Shown piece after piece: positions 10,859-21,671 of a DNA stretch of 64,000 bases (position 1 is its first letter; each line of letters starts with the position of its first letter). The notes beneath the pieces are model-generated. The model was not told the origin of the DNA. It saw only the letters and a program-made list of their open reading frames with translations, and made no database searches. The position numbers and the translations under genes were made by a program. The DNA is from Ephydatia muelleri (taxonomy: Eukaryota > Porifera > Demospongiae > Spongillida > Spongillidae), in NCBI GenBank assembly GCA_013339895.1, contig JABACO010000001.1, positions 27,695,023 through 27,759,022 of the forward strand. The letters are read 5' to 3'.

Positions 10859-11593
10859 TACATGGTACTGTCAAAGAAACTAGAGGACCACCAGTTCTCT
10901 TTGTTGTTGGAAGCATCAGCACTTGCCGACAAGGCTCGGCTGCTCTCTGTGTCAGCACCTCATGCTGCATCCTGGCTACTGGTCACACCTTCTCCTGGCC
11001 TCGACCTGCACCTTGACCCTAATGAACTGCAAATTTCCATCCAATGGTGGCTAGGGATAGACACAGCTAGAGGCTCCTCGTGCTCTCTGTGTCCTGGCTT
11101 AGCTCTTGACCGCCTTGGCAACCACGCTACTACCTGTAAACGGGGTTGTGATGTCGTAACATCTGCGTAACGTGATTGTTGAGTTTTGCCGTCGTGCCCA
11201 TCTTGGAGTGAGATCAGAGTCGGGCAGTGGCATTACACCCGACTTAAGCCGCACCCGGCAATCCCCCCTATCCTAACAGCAGGAAGCTTGTCTGAAGGGG
11301 CTGCAGCGGAGGAGGCGGAGGTCAGGAAGCACAGAGCAAATGACCCAAAGTGTTCAGGGCTGGGTTGGGTGTGTATCCCACTTGCGGTAGAGACTTATGG
11401 AAACTGGGGTAGGGAAGTCCAATCTACTTTCTCTCGCCTAGCTTCTCACCTGGCCATCATCACCTCTTCCCACAAAGGTAAGGTGCTCACAGAGCTATAC
11501 AGCAGGCGGAACTTCACCCTGGTTCGGGCTGTGGCTAGAGCCTTGTTGGCAAGATGTACTCCCTCCCTTGGCCTCCAGGATATTTCTATGTAA
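10859..11593 (+). pseudogene. C-terminus of a non-LTR retrotransposon ORF, broken
   Basis: The first part (10859-11167) reads KARLLSVSAPHAASWL, then a zinc-knuckle-like block CSLCPGLALDRLGNHATTCK (CxxC...HxxxxC). After a stop near 11168 and frame changes, a second block (about 11270-11593) reads EVRKHRANDPKCSGLGWVCI and FTLVRAVARALLAR. From memory of family members, this tail belongs to non-LTR elements whose zinc knuckle precedes a restriction-like endonuclease. The stretch that should carry the endonuclease core between the blocks is deleted. Reverse transcriptase motifs are absent, so this is a 5'-truncated dead copy, typical of LINE insertion. Its start lies about 90 bp after the hAT MITE. 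Confidence 0.65.
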
Positions 11594-13080
11594 TGTATTC
11601 ATGGTGTTTGATACTATAAATAAATATGTTCCCTGTACAAAAGTATAGAAACAACACAAAAATGAGTTTATAATTTTTGTGAGCACATTTCAGCGGAGAC
11701 TAAAACATAATAATATGCGTTATTGTTACTACTATAATAATCCATCAGCGCCATATCTTACAAAACTATCACATGTACATGTAAATGTAAATAAATGAAC
11801 CATAACTCAGCATGCATGCAGGTAATAGCGTTTGTAATGTGGTCTCAGAGTTCCTTGCTGATGTTAGTGAGAAGCCCTTAGACGTTGCTAGGCAAGTATC
11901 TGTGCCAAATCACTAAACAGAAGGCTTATTTCTATTTGTACTAACATTCATTATTTCATTATTCATTATAGAAATAAAATAAAAAATTCAATAATTCACT
12001 CTTCATCTCCCTCCAGGTTTATGGACTAGCTCTATAGGTCTCTTTTTCAACTTGTCCAAACGCGAGGTATTAACTAGCCACAACCTTGATGCGTTTCCTT
12101 CAGGGATGAAAGCATCTGACACGCCAAACATTGAAGTACTTGCAATTGCATGGTATGGCCATAGGAGAACCTTGATTTTTGCTCTTCATTCATCTCCACC
12201 AAACGGATACAGGCTAGAGCTCTTCTATCCCAGCTTTTCAAGTTGGTATGATGGACCCTCAGGTTGCCCTGTCATCTTTGTGGTGGGTTTTGTACACTAT
12301 ATATAGTGCACCTGGCTCGGTCAACACCACCATCACTTTCAACAAAGGCTCTCAGTCTTTCTTATTCATAGGGCTTTCAGTCAGTGCACTGGTGTCATCA
12401 CCTTCACAAAATATATGGGATCTTTTCCATGAATAGGGACCTACAGTGTACATTATAAAATTTCCCATAAGCGCAATGGAAATGTACATGTAAGGCTTGC
12501 GTATTCAAAGCCTTACAGCTCCATGACTGATACACTGATTCTCAGTGCGTAAGAAGCAATGTGGCCAATTCAGACTTCTAAAATATCAAACAATTTGGAA
12601 TATTGAAAAAACATGCGTTAGGTCCCATTTCGTGGAATATTTTTGTAAATAATATCATGTGAAGGAGATAAAGAAGAAATCACACACAGACACACACACA
12701 CAGACACACACACAAATCAAAAATAAACGAATTAATCAACACGAAACACGGCGGAATATAAGAACATATGATTAAAGGAGGTATGACAGAAGACAGCTAG
12801 TTTATTCTTGAAGTACTAACCAGGGCTGCCGTAGGCCGGCTAGGGGTCCGACCTGAGGCCGGCTGTCCTGGCAGGCCAAATTATTGGAAATTATGATTTT
12901 TAAATGTCAATCAATTATTTCGATTTCCGTAACATTACAATTTCGATTAACGAAGCATGTCACTCGGTTTCAACGATTCCTATACCATCACAAGGACCAA
13001 ATGATAAATGCCGAAGCCTCAGTAGTTTGTGATGAATCTATACTGAATCTGCTGGGCAGGTCAATCATGAACAACAATGT
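11594..13080. other. Intergenic, no gene recognised
   Basis: An 84-codon ORF at 12052-12306 and its neighbour show no family resemblance. A CA-rich microsatellite lies at about 12680-12716. Direct copies of AGGCCGGCT occur around 12832-12865. Otherwise featureless. Confidence 0.4.
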
Positions 13081-13148
13081 TAGTTGAGCGTAGCCCTATA
13101 CCTCCGCGTATTGGCGCAAATACGCGAAGGTCGGGCTACGCCCAACTA
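13081..13148. repeat. 68-nt imperfect hairpin
   Basis: The arms begin TAGTTGAGCGTAGCCC on the left and, inverted, TAGTTGGGCGTAGCCC on the right. An inner paired block CGCGTATT sits around a GGCGCA loop. This looks like a short palindromic MITE or tip of one. Confidence 0.8.
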
Positions 13149-13241
13149 CAACCTTGTGTGTGTAGCAGCAGTCTTCACAACACAGTTAAGGAGGAATATG
13201 GTGCTTGACTTCGAATCCCGGAGATCAGATCAGTAGATGTC

Positions 13242-13461
13242 ATGGCCTTCTTAGATCCTTTGGACGAATGGTGGAAAATGCATAACAATTTCCATTATTG
13301 CAAAGCTTGCTCGAAAGTATCTGGCTATTCCTGCATCATCCGCCCCTTCAGAGAGAGTGTTTTCAAGAGCCAAGTTGATCCAGGAGCGTCAGCGATGGAG
13401 CCTACTTCCCCAACGGCTGGAGGCATCAGTTCTCCTAAAGCATAATGCATGGATGCTTTGA
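13242..13461 (+). pseudogene. hAT transposase dimerisation domain remnant
   Basis: Reading begins DPLDEWWKMHNNF in one frame. After a one-base shift near 13296 it continues IAKLARKYLAIPASSAPSERV through to HNAWML and a stop at 13459-13461. The motif ASSAPSERVFSRA is the classic C-terminal hAT dimerisation signature. It belongs to a different hAT lineage from the copy at 803-1575. No terminal repeats were identified for it. Confidence 0.8.
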
Positions 13462-16445
13462 AAGAAAGAAGCCAATGAGCACTATAGATGTGCCACTGGC
13501 ACTTGCTGTAATTAATAACTGATCTGTTCTGTTACTCTTCACATTTATTCACATCAGTATGATTTATGATTATTTCACACTCACCTTCACTACATGCCTA
13601 TATTAATGTGCTTGCAGTTGTATGGCCACATAAAGTGTGTATTATAAAACAACGTATTGTGTAGGTTACACCAGGGGCTAATAAGCATACTGTTAGAGTA
13701 TACTATACAGTGCATGCTACTATTTTACTGTTGCACCTTAATTTAACAGTTGAATTCTGAACAAGAAGTGAGCTTGGTTTGTATGTGTACAATATGGTAG
13801 TTATATATTGCATGCACGTATTGGTGCGCCGGCTGGTCTTTGGCAGCCCTTGTACTATCCCATCTGCCATGTCTCTCTGTTTAAAGCGAGAGACTCGGGG
13901 ACATAATAAATCCGTGGCTTTGATGATTGCGAATGATACAGTAGCCCGCAGCCATACTTTCCCCATTTCATGCATTATATACTCAGAAAAGTGCGTTTAA
14001 GAGAGTAGCGGTTGCTTCACGTTTAAAGGCACCGTTCCATATTTCCTATCGGCTCTATGGTGAAGGGCTACATAGTCCCCCGTAACATATGAGGCTAGAA
14101 GACCGATGAAGTTATGACGTAATTTGGGGAAGTCCCCGTGCTGTCTAATCCTCTTTTTATACGTGCTCTGCGCAACATTTCGTGCATAATTGGTATTTTT
14201 AATATATACGTAGCTTTTTACATCTCCTCCCTTTGAACAATTAAGGTACGTGTATAATATATGTGTTGATATTGCTCCTCTTTGACCCGAATAGGAAGGA
14301 GGACCACTCTCCAGATAAGAGCTATATAGGCAGTCTAGCGTGATCAGTACCTCAGCAGATACGAGGGACTCTCCTTTTGGATTAGTGGAGTGACTAAACC
14401 TATAGGTACGTAACGATCACCTTAGGTATGCGGTACGGAGTAACTATGATATATTTGAAGCTCCGTGTGGTCCGGTTTGTTGCATTTGTCGCTCCTGTTT
14501 CGTAGTGGTACGCTGATGTATGTTTACTCAACCATTGTATACAAACATGCATGATTGGATTCTGGTGTATACAAAACATGTATGTCAAACTGTACAAAAT
14601 AACTGACTTCATACGGAAAACGCAATTCTGTACACTGGGGTGGCCAGCACTAGTGAAAATGACTCCAGCTGTTAATACTAGTCTACTAGAGTGATTATTG
14701 TCACCAGATCCATTTGCTGCGGAGGGAAGGCCTTAAGGGGTAATACACTCCTTTCGCTCCAGAGTGCAGACGCATTGGAGTGAAGTCACTCCAATTGTGT
14801 GCGCGCATGTTTATGGAGTGAAAGCATGCACACCTTAGTTTGCGCAGTGAAAACGAGCTCTCTAGGTAAATGCGTGGTGTGCGTTCACTACTCTATTGAA
14901 GTGAAAACCTTGCATACGCATTCCAGATAAATGTAATTAGAGTGTCTTCAACTCTCCTCTACGAGAAAGTTGGTGGCTTATACATGTAATAGGATTGAAA
15001 GACGACGTTAATGCGCAAAGCAGGGGAACTAGATTCGTCTGAAATGAGACCGGGTAAATTAACTAAGTCTATGCACTCATCAGCACGCACTATTTTTGAA
15101 AATAATAGCGTGCTAAATATAAGTTCATTCTCCCGCGCCGTTTCCTATTTCAGTCAACCTTGTTCCCGTGCTTTTTACATTGCCATAAATCTTTCTATCC
15201 AACATGTATATTCAACTAACTGTAATTTCTCTTAGTTAATGTTTTCAAGTTATTGGTTCACAAGTTATTGTTTTTCTTCCTGCACGCTTAGCGTCTTTAC
15301 TTGGCCATAGTCAAACACAAAAATTTGGGAGGAGTGTCATGTTGATCTTTTTAATGCATTAGACTGACGGAAAACATTGCTGATTTGTATGCAACACAAC
15401 CATCTGTTGGATATTGAACTTTGTATGAGTATGAATATTGAACTTAGTATAAGTAGCAATAATGATAATTGTAACGATTTCTATTCAATATTGAGTAAAG
15501 CCCCACTGCTCCAGTCTCCAACCTTTAGAGATAGCCATAGATTACAAAGGCATTCACGCTTTATTTATAAGAATAATTTTTTCAAGACCATCATTCACGG
15601 TGCCAATTTGAAGTTTCCCGGCTATGTATAATGCGTGGATATATACGTTTTGTAAATGCTTGTGTATAACACTTACTGTAATCATCAGCGGTGGATATAA
15701 CAAGTTGAAGGAGAATTCGAGGGTATGTCTGGTGGATAACACCTATATAACGCTGTATATGTATATGTGATAACAACCGTAATTCTACTGAGTGAAATGA
15801 TCAGTGTATCTCCGTGTATTTCTGACGCGTTAATGCGTACTGCTTTCGGATTCTATTAATAACACATCAAATGATACAATACGATACTTCTCAGATAGGT
15901 AACCGTATATAAGGTTTACCTCATGTGCATTCGGGATATAAACTAATGTCGCGGTATTCATTAATGCTTTGACCATCCAGGCTTGCAAACCAGCTGGGGG
16001 CTGCAACTGCAGAACAGGTCCATCAATCCTTTCTTTTCTAGCCACTAGACACTTTCCACATATATCTGTTCCCCGTCTACTAGCTTGGCCTTCTTCGTGC
16101 AATCTTTCCATCATTCGTAGTTTCTTCCTCCGACATCCTGCTCGTCGCAATGTACTTTCATGTCTCCTTTTCGTCACTTGTAGGGACCTTATTGCGGCGC
16201 TCCCATGCAAAGTTAATAGTTGAATTTAGTTAATGGCACTCAATTTATAACGCATGATTGTCACCAACGTACCTGAAGTTCTGAGTGCAGCTACAGAATA
16301 GAATACATACGGCTCGAACCAATGTTACAAAGCACTGAGACTTACACTGCATGTATTTCTATGTATTGAAATAGATAACACAGTAAATGGTGCAGGAGCA
16401 TTTGTGTTGAGGTATACTCGTACACACACATGCATAGATGCGCGC
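13462..16445. other. Intergenic with small palindromes
   Basis: A 22-bp palindrome lies at 14774-14795 (10-base arms, core AG, containing GGAGTGA and TCACTCC). At 14961 the 20 bases CTCTACGAGAAAGTTGGTGG match the arms of the 282-bp palindrome at 56113, so a truncated relative sits here. ORFs at 15830-16223 on both strands have no recognisable domain. Confidence 0.4.
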
Positions 16446-16490
16446 GCACACACACACACGAACACACACACACACACACACACTCACATA

Positions 16491-16537
<47 letters not shown>
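16446..16537. repeat. CA microsatellite, interrupted
   Basis: Mostly CA dinucleotides with a few interruptions (CGAA, CTCA, TACAAA). The Cys/Val-repeat ORFs over it on the minus strand are artefacts. Confidence 0.95.
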
Positions 16538-16539
<2 letters not shown>

Positions 16540-17864
16540 TATTTGCAACGTGAGAAGGCCAGGATGAAGATCTTCCGCGGCTGATCCATAGAACGATTAA
16601 GCATTTTTCAGGCCGAACTCAGGTGAAATCTCAGAGTTATCTACTGAAACTTTCAACATGGTGGAAGAGATGAATAAGTGATACAGCCTAGATGCTGGAA
16701 TTGTCTACACAAGTTGTAACGCTCTGTCTTTCACTGGCATTTTGGACGAAAACAGATGTTCATCAAATATAAATTCTCCAGGAACCGACAGGTTTAAGGT
16801 AAAAATTAGTTTCACCAAAGTAAAACACACTGGTGTATAATGGACCGGAATCTGTTGCCGAACGTGAAAAATCCAACACGAATCAAGATTTATAGCTGGT
16901 GGAATAATACAATGAGGTCAGGAAAATGTACTTGTCTACGTAAAGCACTCCAGAAACCAAAACTTTCAATATAAAGGGGGTATCTTTTTTAGAATCTAAT
17001 GACAGAGGATATGAACAAGATTCCGTTGCCGCAAATGAAGTATCATTTTGGACGAGTTAGTAATTATCAAGTATAGGTTTTGCTGTACATTATTAATAGC
17101 CCAAAATTTTACAACAACGGATGATGGATAATTCACAACAAAATCGTATTTTGTTCTTCTAAATATGTACAACAGAAATCATGCAATGGAATCTTAGAAA
17201 CCAAAAAAAAAGTAACTTATACAACTTTGGTGACCGCTCGTTTCTCCATGCGATAAATTGGTGAATCGTTAATTGGTGAACATTTCAATGGAACACTTGG
17301 GTGAAAATGGACAACAATAGGGAATATGATATGACTGGTATTAAATATTACCATATGCATGATGTACACTTCGCACATATCTAATAGAAACAACAGACAC
17401 AATAAACTGTTCGTCTTTTTATTATTATAGGTGATAGTGTTATACGCCTTAGTGTATACAAAGCTTATCCAGACATGAATGCACCCGTTATACACACTCA
17501 GTAACGTGCAATATACATCTTGGTGCATAACAAGCGTAAATGGACTGAAACGCCACATTATAGGAAAGTGCGTATACGCTAAAGTGTATGACATGCGTAC
17601 TACAAGTGAATACACAAGTTATACATCAAAGGTATCTGTACCATGTACACCCAAGCCTATAATGCGTGATTGCACCATGTGGATATGTTCAATTTGGCAT
17701 GGTGATTAATGCTCCATTAGTACCTAACCTTCTAGTAAGGTCTCACAGTTATAGCTGGTAGCCTACGCGTGCAGCGACCTTCTATTCGCATTGATAAGCA
17801 ATGCGATAGGCTTGTTCTCTTCTGATTATTTTTTACTGTTCCGCTCGGTCCGTGTAAATTTATG
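16538..17864. other. Intergenic, no gene recognised
   Basis: AT-rich. A 132-codon minus-strand ORF (17217-17615) has no family resemblance. No repeat structure was noticed up to the TAA preceding the Harbinger-like element. Confidence 0.4.
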
Positions 17865-17867
17865 TAA

Positions 17868-18671
17868 GGCCACACCAAAATTAATCTTTAGTTTCTGGTC
17901 CTCCTCATTATATTTATAGCATGCGGGCGGGCGGGCGATTATGCCTTCAGGACTACATTATTCCGCTCCAAGTAACGTCAATCTGATTCAATTCCACCCG
18001 CATTCTAGAGATTCTAAAACAGTACTGTATACAGCTTGTTTGCCTTCTTCCCGTTCCGTTTTCTATTCTTCTAGGAACGCTCGAGTCCCATGACCAGCGT
18101 AGGCGGGGGCGTGGTCAGGACGGGTACCCATTCCCGTCCTAGCGAACGTCTGCATTCCTCCTCCCAACTCGCTGGGCGCTCCAGGGATCTATATGTATTA
18201 TCTTTGGGGCTTCTAACATCAACGGGACCGCAGTGCATGCATGGCTATACATGTTAACTTGACATGCAGCATTGAATTATCTAAGTCCAGCTGTCTTCAT
18301 GCTACATGTACTACAGCGAGTACTACTTGCCTAGTTGGGCGGGACTTACTACCGCGTTCGGGTACCCGACCAAACGCGGCCCGCCCGACTACTTCTTAGT
18401 ACAATACCATAGTCACTAAGTACTGTGCGCCCTTCAATGTGATTGACGTAGAAAGCTCCGATCCTTGTACTGGTTACCCTTAGTGACCTGGCTGATGTTT
18501 AGTATGGTTAGGGTTAGGGTTAGGGTTAGAGTTAGGGCTTGTTCAAAGAATAAGACTAAAGCTCTACACACGTGAGAAGCTATTGCATATTATTATGCAT
18601 ATGAATATGATCATATTCCCGATAAACAGATTTTCCGAAAAAACGAGGACCAGAAATAGTTTGGTGTGGCC
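17868..18671. mobile_element. Harbinger-like non-autonomous element, 804 bp
   Basis: The ends are inverted repeats beginning with the perfect 12-mer GGCCACACCAAA (17868-17879 and, inverted, 18660-18671). A second inverted block, TTTCTGGTCCTC, follows just inside after a small indel. Both ends are flanked by TAA (17865-17867 and 18672-18674), the 3-bp TWA duplication typical of PIF/Harbinger. No transposase ORF is present. It contains an interstitial TTAGGG array. Confidence 0.75.
18505..18538 (+). repeat. Interstitial telomere-type repeat (GGTTAG)n
   Basis: About five tandem TTAGGG-type hexamers, the last with one substitution (GTTAGAGTTAGGG). It is inside the Harbinger-like element and so is probably carried by that element; it need not mark a telomere fusion. 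Confidence 0.9.
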
Positions 18672-18674
18672 TAA

Positions 18675-19344
18675 TCCATCACTGCTGTCACATAGTGGGG
18701 TCTGGGTACGAGATTAATCCTTGCCTACAGTTTGATATCTAATATCTTATAGCTTGCAGTACATTTGATGGGAGTTCTACGTCTATGGTCCTTTATTAAG
18801 GTGAAAGAATAATCACAATTAATGCTTCCAACAACACGCCCATGTTAAACACCTGCAGAAGGCTTATTGCAGCTTTATGCTGATTCTCACGAGCGAGGTG
18901 TATCCTAGCTTCTGACCTATTTGTTGTCGCTTGCTAATGTATGCCATGCATGGCTAATAGCAGCGCTGATACTAATTCGCAGAAAAATTAATTTATTATA
19001 CTCCCAATGAGGTCACGGGTGCTCTGCATTCTGATTGAGTGCCTAAAATGAGGCGTTCGTAGAACAACTTTGGTTACCTTACCTCCAGCTGCGAAACGTT
19101 GGGTCTGGGTACGAGACTAATACATATATATTAACCACATATTACTTAGGGCGGATAGAGGAATTTATGAATAAGTGGAGAGGCGAAGTTTACAAAATAA
19201 TGACGGAAGTGATGGAGGCACGACAAGCTTTCAGGGAACGAATTTATTGAAGCATGGCTTGTGGCAAAATACATGTATATATACAGTGTATTATACTGAG
19301 CCCAAATACATGCCCATCTTAATACTCATGCACACACTCGCAAT

Positions 19345-19345
<1 letters not shown>
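18675..19345. other. Intergenic, no gene recognised
   Basis: Contains two direct copies of GTCTGGGTACGAGA 402 bp apart (18700 and 19103). Nothing else was recognised. Confidence 0.4.

Positions 19346-19431
<86 letters not shown>
19346..19431. repeat. CA microsatellite (about 43 units)
   Basis: Uninterrupted CA dinucleotides. Confidence 0.95.
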
Positions 19432-19433
<2 letters not shown>

Positions 19434-19445
19434 AAACACACTAGG

Positions 19446-20463
19446 GTGTGTAACCGGTTATCAGGTTATTCGGGTTATTCGGATATTCGCAAAAACCTAT
19501 CCGTTCGAATAGCAACTTAGCATTACTCGGAAAAATCGTTTAGTGAATTTTATCTATTCGAAATAACCGGTTTATGTTTCTCCATTCGGAGGTACTTAGG
19601 TATTCGTCGTCAGCATCGACAATTCGCCCATTATTCGAATACCTCTTTATACCGATATCCAGATATGATTTTCAATTGAGTATTTCATAATTAGAGTTAT
19701 ATATATAATACGTCACTGTTGTTTTTACATACATAACGACATCGGACCGGAACCAATCAATAATTGAGTAAATAGACAGTAATATAATAGAAAATATTTA
19801 ATGTGCATCAATTGGGGATACAAAATATACAGCGTGTACTAGCTCAATGCTGTTATCGTCGTCTTCAAGTAAGTAACTAAGTTCATTACTATATGCCATG
19901 AGTTGTGGTTATATGTAGTAGCAATAAATTTATGTACCAGTACTATAGTATTGCATTGTGTTATGGTACAGTGGTACGAAGTGAACATATGAGTATTGCG
20001 CTAGCGAGTGAAATAGAATGGCAGACTTCAAGTAAGTATGCGCGCTCTGTTTGAGTAATTAGAGAGCATTACGCAATTGTACTGATGGGAAATTTCATAT
20101 GCATTTAGAATGGAGTGTTGTGGGATGATTGTAAGTGGAGTACGTGATTGTAGGTGATGTGGGGTGAGTTTATAATGGTGATGTCTGGTCTCAGTGGTTA
20201 GTGTTGGATGGTTAGGTCTACATTATAGCTCTAGTTTGGGTGCGAGACCAGGTGGATTTCTGTGCAGACATAAATTATCTTCTCAGTGTGCACTCCACAA
20301 GCACCATAACCTGAATAACCTAGGTATTCGGCAGGAAATTTGGCAAAACCTATTCGGAAAAATCGATTTTGTTGTTTAAACTATTCGGAAAAATCGATTT
20401 TCAGATCCACAAAAATCTGAAAAATCGATTAGTGTTTTTAAAGTATTCGGAAAAATCGATTTT
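19446..20463. repeat. Degenerate repeat built on ATTCGG and AATCGATTTT
   Basis: The left part (19446-19640) is full of ATTCG/TTATTCGG words. On the right, TATTCGGAAAAATCGATTTT occurs at 20351, 20382 and 20444, with a diverged copy near 20413. It is probably one old AT-rich element or satellite-like patch; boundaries are unclear. Confidence 0.55.
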
Positions 20464-20597
20464 CATTAAGTGCTAAGTTTTGTATACACCAAAGAATTGG
20501 CGAATTACAAGGTTTTTCGCAGCAGCAGCGTCATGTATCAATTCACTATGCACGACAAGAGGAATTTGATATCATAAGTGAGAGTTCTGAATTGTAC

Positions 20598-20733
20598 GCT
20601 ATCGACTTCCTATTTTCACCACTTCATAGTGAAATGGTGTAGTATGAAGTGTTGAATATAGGAAGTCGATAGCGTTATCCGTTGGGAAGTTATAACGATT
20701 CAAACGTGATGCATTTTTATAACATTTTAACCG
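20598..20733. mobile_element. Truncated palindromic MITE (33.7-kb family)
   Basis: Central inverted repeat with arms CGCTATCGACTTCCTATTTT and complement, followed by the right-arm sequence ATGCATTTTTATAACATTTT. It matches the core and right half of the complete copy at 33673-33925; the left outer arm is missing. Confidence 0.8.
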
Positions 20734-20957
20734 TAATAAATAACTATGCACTGATCGCGTGAATTGAAGCCAAATTGCATTCCGAATGCAAGATAGATGC
20801 GGTAATGATGTATACGTAACGCACGCTCGTATAGGCTTTTTCACCGTCAATTTGGCCGTATTACGAAGTGCTAAGTTTTGTACCAAAGAATTGGAGGTTT
20901 TTCGCAGCAGCAGCATCATCATGTACCAATTCACTATGCACGCAAGAGGAATTATAA

Positions 20958-21453
20958 GGCCACGACGAATTGATAAGTCGTTTCACGGATTCCCGATGAG
21001 GCGTCGGGTGTGCGGCGGTGGCAACAACAATAAAAAAAAAACAGAATTTAATTCTGCGTTTCCCCTAGTTTATACCGTAAACTTGCTTAATATTATTTTA
21101 TCATTCTGATCCTTGAGTAACGCAGTAACGGACATTGTAACAGCTAGCAAACATGAGTAGGCGTATCCAAGACTACAATGTGATGTGCGCCGAGATCTGA
21201 GGGAGAGATTTCAGTTTTCACGGACAGTCGATCGTGACATTACCATTGTGCGATCAAATAAGCCGCCTAACTTCTCCTCCCATTCACATTAATGTACGCC
21301 GAGGGAATACAACCTCTTTTGTAGAATATCTATTATACAACTTAAGTACGCCATTCGTATTAAACTTCCTGTCACGCAGTCAATGGCTTTGAATTTTTTA
21401 TTTTTATTTTTTAGTTTCGAGCGGCGGAGTCCGTGAAACAAATCGTCGTGGCC
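20958..21453. mobile_element. Harbinger-like non-autonomous element, 496 bp
   Basis: The ends are inverted repeats starting GGCCACGACGA (20958-20968 and, inverted, 21443-21453), with a further inner match TTTCACGGA. They are flanked by TAA on both sides (20955-20957, 21454-21456). Both the GGCCAC start and the TAA duplication are shared with the element at 17868, so the two probably used the same kind of transposase. No coding capacity. Confidence 0.75.
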
Positions 21454-21671
21454 TAATAGCAGCAATAAATAACTATGCACTGATCGCGGGAATTGAAGCC
21501 AAATTCCATTCCAAATGCAAGATACATGCGGTAATGATGTAACGCACGGCTCTTATAGGATTTTTTACTGTCAGTAATGTTTGCGTCATTTACACTAAAT
21601 ATATATTTTTCTCTGCGGTTATATTTTCACATGCAAATTAAATATTGCAGACGGATTCAAAGAAACAGGTC

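Larger units (their letters stand above)
20468..21574 (+). repeat. Tandem duplication, each copy interrupted by a different transposon
   Basis: Block R1 occurs at 20468-20567 and 20865-20953 (AAGTGCTAAGTTTTGTA, TTTTTCGCAGCAGCAGC). Block R2 occurs at 20735-20850 and 21464-21574 (AATAAATAACTATGCACTGA). The order is R1-R2-R1-R2. The first R1-R2 junction holds a palindromic MITE and the second holds a 496-bp Harbinger-like element. Confidence 0.8.

Noticed and set aside
13200..13225. TTCGAATCCC as a tRNA B-box
   Set aside because: No A-box or cloverleaf could be built around it; no tRNA gene was found in the window.
14961..14980. Match to the 56-kb palindrome as a full element
   Set aside because: Only the arm end matches; no opposite arm is present, so it is noted only as a truncated relative.
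16342..16604. Cys/Val-repeat ORFs (also at 19175, 54562, 54741, 57821, 62374)
   Set aside because: Translations of CA/GT microsatellites.
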